Origin: Rhopalosiphum padi
Taxonomy: Eukaryota; Arthropoda; Insecta; Hemiptera; Aphididae
Assembly (NCBI RefSeq): GCF_020882245.1
Contig: NC_083598.1
Span: 76,017,714-76,081,713, forward strand
DNA length: 64,000 bases
Reading direction: 5' to 3'
Below are positions 49,832-64,000 of the stretch, in pieces. The notes under the pieces were generated by a model. The model had not been told where the DNA came from and did no database searches. It saw only the letters and a program-made list of their open reading frames with translations. Each line of letters begins with the position of its first letter. Within the stretch, counting starts at the first letter, position 1. The position numbers were made by a program, and so were the translations under genes.

Positions 49832-52800
49832 AGAAGACGCGTGTATATAAATATGAGTATATATGTATATATAGGTTTAAACGCATAAAAGAATCGCTGA
49901 AAAGCGCGCACCACAGTGCAGAGCAGTTATAAATCTCTCATATAATTAGACAACCTGTTAAACGGTCTAACGAGCATTTTTTCAACACATCTCGTGACAA
50001 CGTAGTTATATTATAATATGTGTATAGATAGCTAATGTGTATTATTATTATTGTTATAATACATCAGAGGTGCAAGCCTTAATTGTTCCAAGAGCGCACG
50101 AGCGCCACAAAGTCTGCTGACGTCTTTATTATACTCGTATACCTTACACGTAGTAATAATATATATTCTATCACTGGTACAAATATGATGATTTGAACAA
50201 AAGTGGAAAAACCGATGGTCGAAACGACAGTTATACGATGGAACAAAAACACCGGATATCCGTTTCGTCACAGACTCCTGTAGGTATAATATAGTGTCTA
50301 CCGATATGTATAATTTTAAATCTGTTAATATCACTGTGTACGATCCGATACTGTAGTGCGCGTCACACTCGAAAAACGTTTAATCCCTCATACAGCGTCT
50401 AGACCGTGTACCGTTGTATCTGGAATTAGCGGTCGTGCTCGAAGAAGGGGGGGGGTTGCATTCGAGTTGACATTCCGAGACAAATTTCGTGTACTTACAC
50501 GACACGGGCATGTCTTTTTTTGTTTTCCGCGCGTGTATTCTACTAGTCGGTGTTGACGTGCATATGACACGCACATTCAGAGGTTGCCAAAAATAAAAAA
50601 AAAACAAACAAAAATATAGTCAAAAATGTGATAACATCGGTAAGTCACAACGTAAATCATCTTTTCTGCGTTTCGCTGACTATAGCATATTATGATTATT
50701 ATAGTAATACGTTAAACAAAGCATGTCGAAGCTTCTATTAAACTGTATCATTTCAAAAGTTCTTTATCGGTGATATTACAGTTAATTTACAAAAATGTAT
50801 GATACTTAATATGCTCTATAATACTTGAAAATAATTATAATTGTGATTATGTAAATAATATTGTGTTTGTGATTTTAAAGACTTCGAGTATTTAATATAC
50901 AATATAATATGTGTATTATGTATATTTTGTGTCCACCACACCATTCTAATAATGGTCTGTATAATTTATTAGATCATCGTCTTAGCGTATGAACTCGAAA
51001 TCAGCCGACGGTCGATTTGGGCACCAATTATTCCAGTGGTTGAGGTTCTTGTTTATATTTTTCACGCGTCGCGTCGACGGGATTCGGTTGTCACTGCGGC
51101 AGACGACGCGTCTAAAACGGTGACAGATCCGACTGCGGTACGAGACATGTCGGTAATGACGACGTCGTCGTCGTCACCATTGCCGTCATCGAGTGGGCGC
51201 ATATAGTAATTATTATTATTATACTATTTTTTTTTTTGAAATTGTTATATATACATTTTTTTGTTCGGGAAAATGTCAAAACCGCCGACGAATTTTTGCC
51301 CCGCGAACAGACATTTCGACGACTAGCGATGACGATAATAATAATCAGACAAATTAACCGTTGACGTGTATCGTCGTGTCCGTGTTTTATTTTAGACTCT
51401 TCATATCCCATAATATTATTCATGAATATATATATATCCATCCGTTTTAGAAATAATAACGGGTCTTTAATTTTTCCATCAGCTTAATTATGCTTTATAG
51501 ACAACACGACCGCGTTGCCATATTACATTATATCATAATATAATAATATCATCACTTTTTTGCTAATCACATGTTCACAATATATTATAATAATACACCT
51601 TATTATTATATATATACTTATTAAGACATTATGTACCTTATATCACAAAATTACAGCTGCAGCTATAGATATACGAAGTTATAATGAACTAGACGTGATA
51701 TTTTTGGTTATCCTTTACTGGATGCATTTTTTTAAATTGATTTCGCAGTAGTTAATACGTTGGCATAGGATCATATAGGAACCTGGATCCCCGCTATTGA
51801 TCACTGGTCGTAAACATTATCGAGTGAGCGCATATGATAATTAAAAAATTTCCTATAATAATGAGTTTTATTTTTCAATGCATTCAATTATTATAATTGC
51901 AATATTATCTGTTTAAAATATTACAATATACTAAAATACAATAAAAATAATTACTTTTTGTGTGTTAAATTTTATTTTTCTTAATACCTACTATATTATA
52001 GTTTATAACGACGTGCTGACAAAAGCTCACTTACGATCGTTTTACAGCTGCAGACACTCACGGAGATTTATTTCGATTATGTTTGCCAATTTATTTCTAG
52101 TATACATATAATAATAAATAATACAATTTAAACAATTATTTGATTATATGGTATATTGCATAGTATAGGTATGTTATATCCATTTATTTTACTGTGGTCA
52201 TTTTGTATAATATGATTATTATTGTCACCCTCTTATTACGGCAGCTCATATACATTACAAAATGTCTATAGTATACGTTTACGATAGACATTATAATATA
52301 ATTTTATTATGGTCCATCGATCCATTAAATACATTTTTTTTTATAATAAAATATAATAACAAATTAATTAAATACATCGTTAATATATATATTTAATAAC
52401 GAATTTTCAAGTAGAATTGCTCAAAAATAAATAGCTATACTCTTATTTAAAACTATGACGTAAAGAAATCTATATAACAAAAAACAGTAAATAATTTGCG
52501 TTGCAGCCGTCGTCTGCAAATGGCATTCGAATAGACTTAAATCTTGATTATTTTATTTAAAATATCAAGAGGTCAATTTGAAATTTTAAAAGGTCGTTTT
52601 TTACATATGCATACTGTTCAAGTATTTTAATAAGACCAATTTTAGCAAACGCTTGTTCGTATAATTTAAACCGACTATGTAATTCTTTGAAAATAAAAAA
52701 TGATTAATTTAAAGATCATTACTCATTAGTAAACAAAACAGTCAAGAAAAATACTTTATTCATTATTTAGATTTTAGACTATTATGCTCTCTATAGATTT

Positions 52801-53399
52801 TTGGTGAAATTAATTTAAAGTATTTGTCGAATGAAATAATGATTAAGAATAACAAAAAATGATGAGTATATTTATTGTTACAACAATAATGATCATTTAT
52901 AATATTTAATGACAAACATAATTCTATTATTACATATACCTAGTTGGAATATTTTTTCTATACCATCAAAATATAGACTAAATAAATAACAACATTTACA
53001 ACCAAATGTGAGCTATTAAATTTGCATTTCATTTATTACATACATAACGTTAAAACGGAATATATAATTGACAAATTTAAAATAAATTCAACACAATATT
53101 ATAATATTATTTTCACTGATATAGGTACTACTACTAATAATAATATTATAATAAAGTATATTTATGAACTAATTGATGAATTAAACACAAAAATTAACTT
53201 GTAATAGAATTGGTTATTTTGGATAGTAGGTATATTGAAGTGAGTGCGGAAGGTGGCCAAGAAGGGTAGAATATGAGTGGGAACATAATTCGGCCATTTT
53301 CCCATCACTCAAGCAGTCATAATACACACGAGGTACACCATAATCCGTATTGCATTGTATTTTGTATGGAAAAAGATCCCATCGAATGACTTGACGTTT

Positions 53400-54200
53400 T
53401 CAACGATGACCGTGCGACTTTGATCGCGGCCAACCGTTTCGCCGCCGCCATGGCCGACCGCGACCAACTGTATTCAACGAGTTAATATCATGTTGGTTAA
53501 TATATGTTATACGTTATATACGAGCCTACCCTTATTGTATTGTGGCCAGTGAATCGGTACGTAGATAATAATAAATTTGTTTCGTTGGCGTTCGCGGACG
53601 GCCGGCCGGACAGCGAGTAATTCGTAATAATATGCCAAATATATTATAGGTACTGTATAATACATTGTGTGAGTACAACATTTGTGTTATTGGTGCATGT
53701 GATGCGTGTGGAAATGGAAAACCACGACCTGTGAAAAACCCCGGTTGCCGCCGTGGTTATACCCATGTAGGCTTTTGGATGAGGAGCGGTGTGGGTGGAG
53801 GGGAGAGTTGGAAAAAAGAAACGTTCGAGAAGAACGCGTCGGCAACGGTGCAATAATGTTGTATATCTATATGCCCCGCAACAGTATATACGCGAGGTAA
53901 GTGAAAACGATTTGAGTGACGGGCCGACCCGCGAGCGTATATAAACCCGAGTGCGTGGCGTACATACACACGCGTTGAAAAGAGAGTCCCGGACAGTTAT
54001 AAATGGCCAGACGGCGGTGTAAGGCGCGCTCGCCCCTTCGTCGTCCCTCCCCGTCAAAAAAAAAAAAAAAAAACAGTCGAAATAACCTCGGTGTGCGAGT
54101 TGGTGGGTTTCAAAATTGTGTTTATTGAAACCGACTACATACGCGTATATTACATGCGTGTGCGCGACAACGGTCCGCGCGTATATGTGAGCGAGAGCAA
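53400..54200. promoter_or_regulatory. CpG-rich intronic block, candidate Hox enhancer or promoter
   Basis: Contains GCCGCCGCCATGGCCG (53441-53456), which includes a core GCCAT string as bound by the Polycomb recruiter Pho, then a longer GC-rich part at 53650-54060 ending in a poly-A tract (54056-54074). A minus-strand TATATAAA-like string occurs at about 53937-53944. No coherent protein frame: the 137-, 63- and 70-codon frames overlap in conflict. The function is inference. Confidence 0.3.
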
Positions 54201-55345
54201 ATAATAATAATACGAAAAAACCTTATAAACATTATATATATATACCTATACGAAGGTACGTCATGAGACGAGTGAGAACGAATGATGGGAGTGGGGATGC
54301 AATGATACTATATAATATAGGTAAACGCGTACGCGCAAATTTACAGCGGGAGATTTTTGAAACAAATTGAATCGGATGGTAAGTCGGAATTTTTTCTATA
54401 TAATAACATTTTGCGCGTAGCTCTATACCTTTGTGGATATTATACTTACTATATATATTATGACATGCAGTCTAGATCCGTGGAGCTCGGCAGCGGCGTA
54501 ATTGAATGCGACGCTACTGGCGCACTGCGCGGACGCGGTCCGAGAAACCGTGGTACAAATCGTTCGCGTAATGTCATGCCGTGGTTGGGGTGGTGGGCCG
54601 TCACGTATCAAACGGCAAATTATATCGCGGTTATGACATATACGGGAAAGACGCCGCACCATTACCGGTCAGAGAGACGTCGCGTGTATGTACATATATA
54701 TATATATATATAATAGTATTATACCCATCAGCTAGGTAGTGGAAAGGGGTGTATTGTAAGGGTGTGTTTTTATAATAGTTTTAGATCGTTCACGCTCGAG
54801 AGTGTGTGTTTCAAAAAGCAGGGTGCATAGGTATATAAAGCTAATTGCGCGGGGTGGAAGACCGTATATATCTATCATTTATATATATATGTATATATGT
54901 ACCTTATTGGTATCTATATTCTATACCTACACGGAAGTTTTCGTCCAAGACATTCTAACGTGAATCATGATAGTTTTTACTGTAGTATATAAGTATAAAC
55001 AGTGTATATATGGCCACATTATACGAGTATACCAGTATACATATAAATTATTGTCGTTTTTATGTGTTATAGCTCATTAAAATAATAGTCGCGAGGCTCG
55101 TTCAAGTGTATAATATTATTATATACTTGAGTATGTACCTGTGTATAGTTTATATATAAAATAAACTATTTAAAAAATAACGTGATAATACACTCACGGT
55201 GAGCGTATACGCAAAATTGTATGTGCATACTAAGCGCCAGATTAAAAATGGTTAAAAATAAACGATTCGCCCGTACTTGCCAAGTGCTCCCACATTTATG
55301 GAAGTGACCAGGCTCGCGAGCACACATATATACATGTATAATAAT

Positions 55346-55556
55346 GTAATAATAATAATAATAATAATAATAATATTATAATATACTTTAAAAAGCGCAC
55401 ACCGTATCCAAACTCGATTTAAGCGCAATTTATAAACGTTGCCAAAGAAAAATAAAATAAAAAAAAAAATAGTTTTGTTCACTCGCATAGTTGTCTATCT
55501 CCGTAGTCTGTTGTAATAATATGCACTGTACTTATATATATATATATATATATATA
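55346..55556. repeat. (AAT)n and (TA)n microsatellites
   Basis: (AAT)n at about 55346-55374 and (TA)n at about 55531-55555. Confidence 0.93.
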
Positions 55557-55559
55557 ATA

Positions 55560-57840
55560 AATAAATATTAGACGCTGTGATACTTAAATAAAAAAACTTC
55601 ATTGAAAGTCCAGTATAAAATAACTAAACAAAAATGTAAATATTTCAATATATTCAACATTTAATGGAAATAAAAAATTAATTGTTTTAAATAAAATAAA
55701 ACAATCTTTAATATACAATCAAAATCCAATTTGTTACTGTATATACAATATATATGAGGTAATCAGATCACTTATCCTACTAACGCTACTGTATAGGCAG
55801 AAACATTCCAAAATTATAACAGACATCAAAATATTTAATAAAATACATTATGTTAAAACTATACTACTCGAAATTTATGAAATTAATTTAACGAAAAATA
55901 TTGTCTATTCAGTGTAATATATCTTAGTATATTATAGACATAACACTGTACAAGAATATTATTACTACATCATAATTAATTGTGATTACCCTATGATTAT
56001 GATTATATTTGATGTCCATTTAGCACACGCCCGTTATGTCGATAACATAAAAAAAAATATTAATTATTGCTGGTAGTTATTATATGCCTCCATATATTTT
56101 ATTACATTACATAATTTTAAGTACAAAAAAAATTAAATAAACACATCGATTACTTTAACATTGCATGATGATGTGTATACACATTGTTAACATAATTAGG
56201 TATTTAATTTTTATTAAGTTTCTTTTCTTTTTTTTTAATTTCTTGTCACAATGTTGCTAGGCAATAAGTAATAATTGTTAGTATTTATTCGTTGTTACAA
56301 ATTTTATTCAACCGATAATAATATACACCATATATGCATCCGGTGACTCATCATAAATTGATAAAAAATTATTCTGGACCCCTTTTCATTATAAACGATT
56401 GTCGGTCATTGGAATATATTGTAAGGACGTAACTATGGATATAACATCGAAAGGTTATATTAAATTAATAATTTTTATAATTCACAAACAATTTAACAGA
56501 TTTCCAAACTAGTATTTACAAACGTAATATTTGTATAGTTCAATTAAAATGTAATTAGAAATTCGATATCTTTCATAACAATAGTATTGAATTATTCTTA
56601 TTTAGGAACATAGAAAATACAAATTATATAACTAATTTATTTCTTTTATTCACGTTTTATACATAAACCTATCTATAAATTATAATATTTCAACAAAATA
56701 TTCTTTCAAACGGGTTTTTCAATAAATAATAAGATTAATACACAAAACTTACATATTATGTTTTTTTTTTTTTTTTTTTTAATATTATCAGTTATGACTT
56801 ATGATGAATGAATATCATCCATAATATTGTTACAAGAAATACGATCGTGTAAAATACAGGGATGTAGTCCTAAAATTATTAAGTTTATATACCTAAGTTT
56901 CAGCTTTCACCAAAACGGTATTGCAGCTTATAATAATTATTATAATATCTTAAATTACAATGAAAATTAAGGTTATTTTTTATATAATATTATTATGTAC
57001 TATTATGTAAGTGCTATTGTTTTACATTTTTATCGAACCATCATAATCATACGTGCGTCATATTTACTGTAAAGTAAAATACAATACTGTGTATTGTACA
57101 CAATACAATAATTCTCTCAATATTTTCCCAACTACGTTTTTATTACCTTGAATTGATAGACGAAAGTGCTCAGTAGTATGTATCTTATCATTATAGGAAT
57201 CAGTCCGTTTGGGTATTTACAGCGTTATCTTATGATTATACGCGATCAACATTCAACGGGTCAATTAAGAGACCGTATTTATTTGTAAAAATCGTTGGAC
57301 GTATTGATCGGGAGGTATATAATATTAACATACCACAACTATGGTAGTAGTATACCGTGTTTACATACAATGATATAATCAGTGATTTTCTCAAATGTTT
57401 TCTAAAAATACCTATAGTAATCCGTCGGTTGTATGGGATCATAAATATGTAATATTTTATTGAGGATCAAACGTTGTTATATAAGTGGGAGTGTGGTGTT
57501 GATATGAACATAAATAAAATAAAAATTACATTTTTTCTTAAAACCTATATGAAATTTATCAAAATAGATGAATCAAATAAATTGACAAAGTTAGGTTATA
57601 TATATATATATATATATATAGGTAATGATATGCTGCCCACGACGAAGTCATATGATTCGTTCTATTTTTTCTACCACAGCCATAGAATTCCAAAGTTAAC
57701 TAATTTAGAGACGAGATTCGAACTTTACTATCAGTACCACGTTAATGATTTATTTTTCATATTCACAATATCATTTGCACAGCATATTAAATGCAGTGAG
57801 TACTACTTGGTTTCCACCTAATCGTTCGTGAGAGTATATG
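55560..57840. other. AT-rich intronic DNA, nothing recognised
   Basis: No exon-like sequence. Poly-T tract at 56761-56780 and (TA)n at about 57598-57620. Confidence 0.6.
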
Positions 57841-59849
57841 ACGTATGTTTAGCATACCCAATGAGAAACACACTGAATATGATAGTACAATATATGACGT
57901 GTATATACATCACCCACTGGGGTGCGAAGGCTCTTGGACACTGGCCAGGCTCGCGTATGTGCATAGTGTACGGACGATGAGCGGTGGCGTGGTGACGACG
58001 GCGATTAGGCCGAGTGATTTCGTCAACCCAACAATAATAATATTGTGTTTTTTCGTAGACTTGTGAAGAATTCTATAGAAAAACACTCGTCTGCATCATA
58101 TTCGACGCGTTTAAAAATACCACTATATAAGTGTGATGGTTATTTACAGTGATATACGTCAAAACAAAAATGTTTTCAATGTATTCCGTCAAAAATAATG
58201 ATATATATATTTAATAAAATTTAAATTTTAAATATAATAATAACACATTATATTATTTTATGATTTCGGTGCTCGATATTAAAAATGAACGCGAATAAAA
58301 ACATACAAGCTTAGGTATTCGTTCATAACCGTAAGTACGAATATTATATATATTGCATACATAATACATTTGTTGAACATTTGTAATAAATAATTTATAG
58401 TTTGTATAACTCGTAGTTTACCGATCCGCCGGAAACTCGTCCACTTTTAAATATAATTACACGACGTCATATTATATAATATATATAAATTTACACGAAA
58501 ATCGTCGTGTAGTAAGATATTATAATATATTATTATATAATATTATATTTAAAATTTACCAGAAAACAACTTTGTACCTCTTTGATTCCATAGTCCCCTA
58601 CCATCATCATCACCATAAACCGATTAGATGCAGCAATTTTATTATATACCTAAATAATGTGACGCGATCGTTATACGATTTATCGCGTTGTGCATTATCA
58701 GCGTGTGTCGTCTCGTCACGTCATAAATGTTTCTACACATTATTATATAAAACAGAATATGTACGTGACCAAATCACCGTTTACCGACACATGTATATTT
58801 TGATATAATATAATATCAGAACTGTCTCGATGGCGATAACCTGCAGCTGTATCGCGGGCAAGAAAGATAAGTCCAGTGACAGAAACAGCGTTGAGACGTG
58901 TGTCTGTGTATATATAGTATATAATATTATAATTTATAATGACTGACCAGAAAATCGTATTCCACTTATAAGTAGTTTCGTAGCGATTACGTTAAACAAC
59001 AGACGTGATAAGACTTTTTAGTGCATGTGTACACTACATACACACGTTTTCGAGAGCGGTTGAATGGTGAAATTTTTCATATTTTCATCGTACAGATTAT
59101 TATAGAACATAACGAGTCATGATAAAAAAAATTATACAACAATTATTAATATATTAATTTCGACGCATCAGTCATTATAATATATACGCTCGCGAATTAG
59201 ATGAGTCGATCGCCACTTATCGTCGCCGCCCGTTATACCCACATCATATCGTTGTTAAAACGCGCAGTAACATTATAATATAACGTATATTCTCATATCG
59301 GTTTAAAGTCGCGACGCGGCGTTCGGTTAAGGTTTCACTCTAAAATCGCAAAAAGTACAAACCGTACTCGTATAATATGACTAGGTCGCCTTTTTTAAAT
59401 TACCGATTACAATTTACGATAGCGTATCTATATCGCGGCGGTAGACTAACGACGCCGCATATTACAATATGTACGATGTCGTCAGCATTCGTCATTCTCC
59501 GTCGCGCCGTTTTCCATCGAAATAAAATTATAATTGTAAATCGTCGTCGAACTCTGAACGCGAGCTGCGCGCACAGTCGACCGAAATCCTTCACACAGTC
59601 GCTCACAATAACATAATAAGTCCGTCCGTCCTGATTATGTATGAATAATGTGACTGCGCAGCGCAGCTATACACACGAAACCACACGCAATAAATCACCT
59701 TCAACCGACTCGGACGACTGTCCATATACGCGTACACCTTCGTGTAAATAATATTACATAATATATACGTATATACGAGGGCCGTATAGTGTGTATGTGT
59801 ACCTGCGACGACAGTTTAAGGATAAACGCGATATCCGATAGACGAGACA

Positions 59850-60560
59850 GACGGGCGGACGGACGGACAGACGGCACCGGCTGTATATAAACTATGCGGA
59901 GAGAGAGAGAGACGAAATAAAAAACCAGAAATTATTATCGTCGAGTACGTCACACGCGCATACAAACGATATTGTCCACATATGACTATACGATATATGT
60001 GTGTGTGTGTGTGTGTACATAACTTACCTATAAAATAAAAAATACATATTATTATGTATACACATAATAATAATTGTCTGCGCGTTTAATGTGTATTTAT
60101 AAACATCGTGTTGCGGCCGTATAAATTATAATATTATCGTACAACGATTGGCGACACGACCCCCGCGAACGCCGGACGAACGTTACCACGCGGTAATTAC
60201 CGGGATCGCGCCACCGGTTCCATACACTGCAGGTCTGTTCCGTGCGGTGCGCCCGTAAATCACCGCGCGCGCGCGTCATTTCGCCCGGTCGCGCCGCGGC
60301 GTTCACCGCACCCTTTGAAGAGCGCGCGCGCAACACACGATCACACGATATTTTATTACGTTATTATATTATATTACGTATAATATGTGTCGACGAAATC
60401 ATCGCACGCGGTTTTATGCGTTTATAATAATACTCATATTTATTATGTGCGTAATGCGCGCGCCGCGACTACCAGTTGCTCGTCTCTACGCGCGCCTTAA
60501 TTTACGCCGCCGCGGCGTGTGTTTTAAATCAATTTTCGACGTTCGGACGACATAAACAAA
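59850..60560. promoter_or_regulatory. CpG-island-like block with GAGA tract
   Basis: The most CpG-dense part of the window: GACGGGCGGACGGACGGACAG, a GAGAGAGAGAGAG tract at about 59898-59911, (GT)n at 59998-60016, then 60100-60560 with CGCGCGCGCG runs and GGTCGCGCCGCGGCG. GAGA tracts and CpG-rich DNA are common at insect developmental promoters and Polycomb elements. No coding frame is consistent. It may be an alternative Scr promoter or a promoter of a noncoding Hox transcript. Confidence 0.3.
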
Positions 60561-60639
60561 CCAAAATAAAAGGTTAAACACTCTTGTTGTTTCGAGTGTA
60601 CATATAACACTATATATACACTGTATATTATATACGTGT

Positions 60640-61300
60640 GTACGCGCACGGGGGAGAAATAAAATACACATGCACACGACGAGGAGAAAAACCACCGGCG
60701 GTGGCGGCGGCCCAAAAGAAATTTATGGCGTTTAGATTGGGTGTACGGGATTCCTCGGCTGTCACTCGCTACCCGCGGAGATATCTCAGTCGCCGATGCT
60801 GTGTTTATATGTATTACGTACGCGCGAGCGCCCAAAGTGTGTGTGTGTGTGTGTGTATATTACGTATGGCGGAGAGGGCAAAAGAAATTTACCGTTTTCT
60901 TATTACGTGAACGGCCGACGTAAACCGTACATGTATTTATATATAATATATGTAATATATATATATAAACAAACACACCCCCCAGTTAGCGCTGTGCCCT
61001 CTTGTACGCGACGACCAAAGTGCGGTGCGAGAAACGCTGCACATAATAAAGAATAAGTGCCGCTGTGTTGGCCGGTCAGCTCGACGTCCGTACACATATT
61101 ACATATAGATAAGTACAGCGGGAGGCGCCCTCCTCCCACGGGGTGTTGCTCTCGCGCGGCTAATAGACCTCGGACTTTTTTTTTTTTTTTTTAGTGATAA
61201 AACATCATGGGAATTGGTTCGAGCCGTTGTTTTTTAGGGTCCCCCGCGTATGTGTATGTGTAAACATACGAATATCTGTGTGTGTGTGTGTGTGTTTGTG
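60640..61300. other. CpG-rich intronic block with GT repeats
   Basis: (GT)n at 60837-60856 and 61278-61294, poly-T at 61178-61194 and CpG-rich DNA between. Several mutually overlapping frames of 60-103 codons lack motifs. No gene is called. Confidence 0.4.
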
Positions 61301-64000
61301 TTTTTTTCAGGCCAAAGGGAAACGGTTTAATTGATACACACCCGGTGATCGTAAATCAAACGTGAGATTGCGTGCGTGGTGTATTATATACGTACGTGTG
61401 TACACTGTAAGGGACAAGCAGTAGTAAGCCGCCACCGCGCGCGTGGAGTATATATATATATATATTTATTATATAGGTATACGGGTCACAGGCGGCGGTC
61501 GGGATGTCAAACGATAAAAAACAAAACGAGACTCTGGCCGGAGAAAATTGATTTTTATTTCGCCTATTCTTTTATTATTATTTTTTTGTATTTCGATACG
61601 GTTTTTTTAAATTCATATTTATATAATACCTATTCGTATTGTTGTTTAATTATCCGTCTCGGCCTGTTATGTTATAAATATACGTATATAGTTTTATATA
61701 TATATAGTATACAGGTATTATAAACATTTGTACAATGGTACGCATTTTGTTCATATTATATTTTTTTCGCAAATTTCCCTTAGTCATGTAGGCTATACAT
61801 AGAAAAACTATAATAAGGCATTGATGGCGAGTGTATAAGAGTGCGCGCACACACACATACATATACACAAATATATTTACATGAGTAATAGGCATATTGG
61901 CATTATACAGAAGATTTATGGATGGATCCTCAGAAGAGAGTTGGCGAAGCGCGTATAAATTCTCGTTTACAATAATGTAATACATTATTTAATGTCTATA
62001 TAATTAATAAAAGTTAATAAATAATGTATTTATATTTTATATTTAATATTATTTTTTCGCACAAACATGATGATGAATGCAATGAACATTTTACAGAAAC
62101 CAAGTCCGTATTTTTATGAAAAATTAAATTTAAAACGACGATAATATATCAAATATAATAATATATAGTCTAGGATTGCTACGTTATTAAATCTCAAAAT
62201 ATTGTAAAAATCTTATAATATTGTCCCAATAGTAATTGTATAAGATATAGCTACACCACTCGTAATATCATACTTTAACAAATGTCATATATCGTGCCTT
62301 TACTTATAGAATTTAAGGTATAGTAAATGTACACCAAAAATGGAATCGATTATTATAAAATAGGCATTATCGAAAGAATAATCGTACAAGTTTCGACAGT
62401 GGAGTATAATATATAATGAGATATGAGAAGCTAAAGACATAGAATACAATATAATATAATATATATCTGTTATAATTCTACTTTTACTGTTATTATTTGA
62501 TTTTGCGTACAAACATTTCATTCAACTGAATATAAATCATGATGTAATTAAATATTATAATGTATTTATACTAAAAAAAATCGTGTTCGTTTAATCCCCG
62601 TGATTTTTGTAGCAATCCGTCAACGTGATTAAAAGTTGATAAATAAACGAATTCATTTGGTTGAAGCAAGTTTTCAACAAAATCGTAATTTAAAAACAGA
62701 AAAAAAAATAAAACAGCTGGTATATAATATGATCTGTCATATGACGACTCGTACGGCGAACTATGTATTATAATGTAATATTATTATTATATGTTTTAGT
62801 GATTGGCGAATTACACGTGCGACAGACATTTTGTTCGGGCGGCGACGGTTTGCGTCGTCGACGACATTTTCTATATTATATTCGTCCGTCATCATTCAAC
62901 GTGCGTGTACGTGGAGTAATATATTATATTAGTATTTATCATATTATACTGAAGGTCTGTAGACAGAACCATATAGTTTTTTAAAAGTTATATTTCGTTC
63001 TTGATCGAAGGAAATATCCTTCAATTATTTTTGAATTTTTTCATGTAATAATATTTTATTGTGTGATGGTTACAGGATGACAATTATAATTTTATCAACT
63101 AAAAACCTAAATTATAGATTATAAAATCATCAGCAAATTGTAAAATTTTCTTAAAAATATTTTTCTTGATTTAATTTTGGAAATTTTATTATTTCATTAT
63201 TTTTTTTATTATTATTTATTTTTCTGATAAAATTATTACAAAAAAAAAAAAAAAAAAATAGTAATAATGACAATATATCTGTACTAACACTACATTTACG
63301 AATTATAAATACTATGCCATCCCTGGACCCTCGACCTCTAAATACTACCAAAGCTGAAACCTGTTTTTCCGCACGTCTTCATAATATGCGTCTTGTCGTC
63401 GCAGAAACATAATTACACCATACATTTCTAACGATATGATAAGTTTGTACGGTGCTTTGCGTTATATCTACACACGACGTATTTTATATACATTTAAATA
63501 ATCAAATTATTATTATTATTACGTGTATTCTTTCGTATCAGTGGCTGACATACTGTTGAACGCAGGGTGTGTGTTGTGGTACACATAATATTATAATAGT
63601 AGCTGGTTTAATACAGCGAGCATGTACGCTATATGGCCCACGCCTGCGTTCAGCACATAAATCATTCTACAAAACACACTACTAACGCTTATTTAAAAAA
63701 TAAAAATCTCTGAACGGTTTTATAATATGTATTATATATATATAAATATTAAAACAGAAGAAAAAAATACTTTGCCAGAACACTATGTACACACACATAC
63801 ACACACACATACTTGCACGCGCGCTTGCGGCAAACAAAGTTTTAATTATAACTTTCTTTTGTCGCCGCCGCCAAAAAGACAAAAATCCGTTGATTTCGTC
63901 GTTTATAGTACTTTATACGACATAAATCACGCGAACCAAACGCCGAGGCGACAGCGTACCTACACATTATATAATAATATGTGAATATTGTACAAGGTAA
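61300..64000. other. AT-rich intronic DNA, nothing recognised
   Basis: No supportable exon or RNA gene. Poly-A at 63240-63259 and a (CA)-rich stretch at 63788-63811 account for two of the open frames. GC rises at 62810-62920 and 63840-63960 without a motif. Confidence 0.5.

Larger units (their letters stand above)
48521..64000 (-). other. Scr: Scr intron, at least 15.4 kb
   Basis: From the homeobox exon acceptor to the window edge I find no minus-strand sequence encoding YPWM or an MxSYF-type Scr N-terminus, so the intron probably extends beyond the window, as large Hox introns commonly do. It alternates AT-rich tracts with CpG-rich patches (50040-50130, 50340-50580, 51060-51180, 53400-54200, 58820-58860, 59150-59640, 59850-60560, 60640-61150). 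Open frames of 60-137 codons occur on both strands in these patches, conflict with each other, lack motifs and are often built of microsatellite sequence; none is called as a gene. Confidence 0.7.

Noticed and set aside
49557..49914. Two minus-strand frames of 106-109 codons
   Set aside because: Composed largely of (TA)n and (CA)n repeats inside the Scr intron.
53644..54057. 137-codon minus-strand frame
   Set aside because: CpG-rich intronic DNA with conflicting frames on both strands, no motif and no splice context.
61205..61230. tRNA B-box-like GGTTCGAGCC
   Set aside because: No A box or acceptor stem in the flanking sequence.
1..64000. CRISPR arrays, operons, ribosome binding sites
   Set aside because: The sequence is eukaryotic; no regularly spaced direct repeats with unique spacers were seen.

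Overview
The window is a very AT-rich, animal-type nuclear sequence with long introns, microsatellites, MITEs and Helitron remnants. The one unambiguous gene is an insect Hox gene: the last coding exon of Sex combs reduced (Scr), on the minus strand at 48225-48520. Its composition, Helitron debris and tandem copies of a many-small-exon gene fit a hemipteran, most likely an aphid, but that assignment is inference.

Region 1 (1-21.8 kb) is a tandem segmental duplication: one nearly complete unit (about 1-9521), a second (about 9522-20690) and the start of a third (20691-21806). Hidden in it, too short for ORF calling, is a minus-strand gene present in two copies (exons 2811-6952 and 11691-17341). 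Each copy has six recognisable small exons, all internal junctions in phase 1, arranged as two repeats of a three-exon module B-C-A. The last module ends in a stop. No upstream (signal peptide) exon was found. By eye, every difference between the coding exons of the two copies changes an amino acid, although introns differ to a similar degree. This points to a fast-evolving, possibly secreted effector-like family. The array also carries a hAT MITE, two remnants of a PIF1-like helicase and a degenerate minisatellite.

Region 2 (21.8-23.3 kb) is a decayed Helitron with a broken helicase C-terminus. Region 3 (23.3-48.2 kb) is gene-poor. It holds a foldback element built from GTGGCGCAAATTAC-like motifs (26.15-26.72 kb), a hAT-like terminus (34.2 kb), several CpG-rich blocks (33.1, 39, 42 and 46.8 kb) and microsatellites. 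Some of this may be Hox regulatory DNA.

Region 4 (48.2-64 kb) is the Scr homeobox exon and at least 15.4 kb of the intron upstream of it; the YPWM exon is not visible. A perfect 19-bp inverted repeat begins 6 nt after the Scr stop codon, and an 80-bp hAT MITE with a perfect 8-bp target duplication lies 82 bp upstream of the homeobox exon. Since Scr is on the minus strand, the duplicated array lies on its 3' side, where Dfd is expected in the ancestral Hox order.
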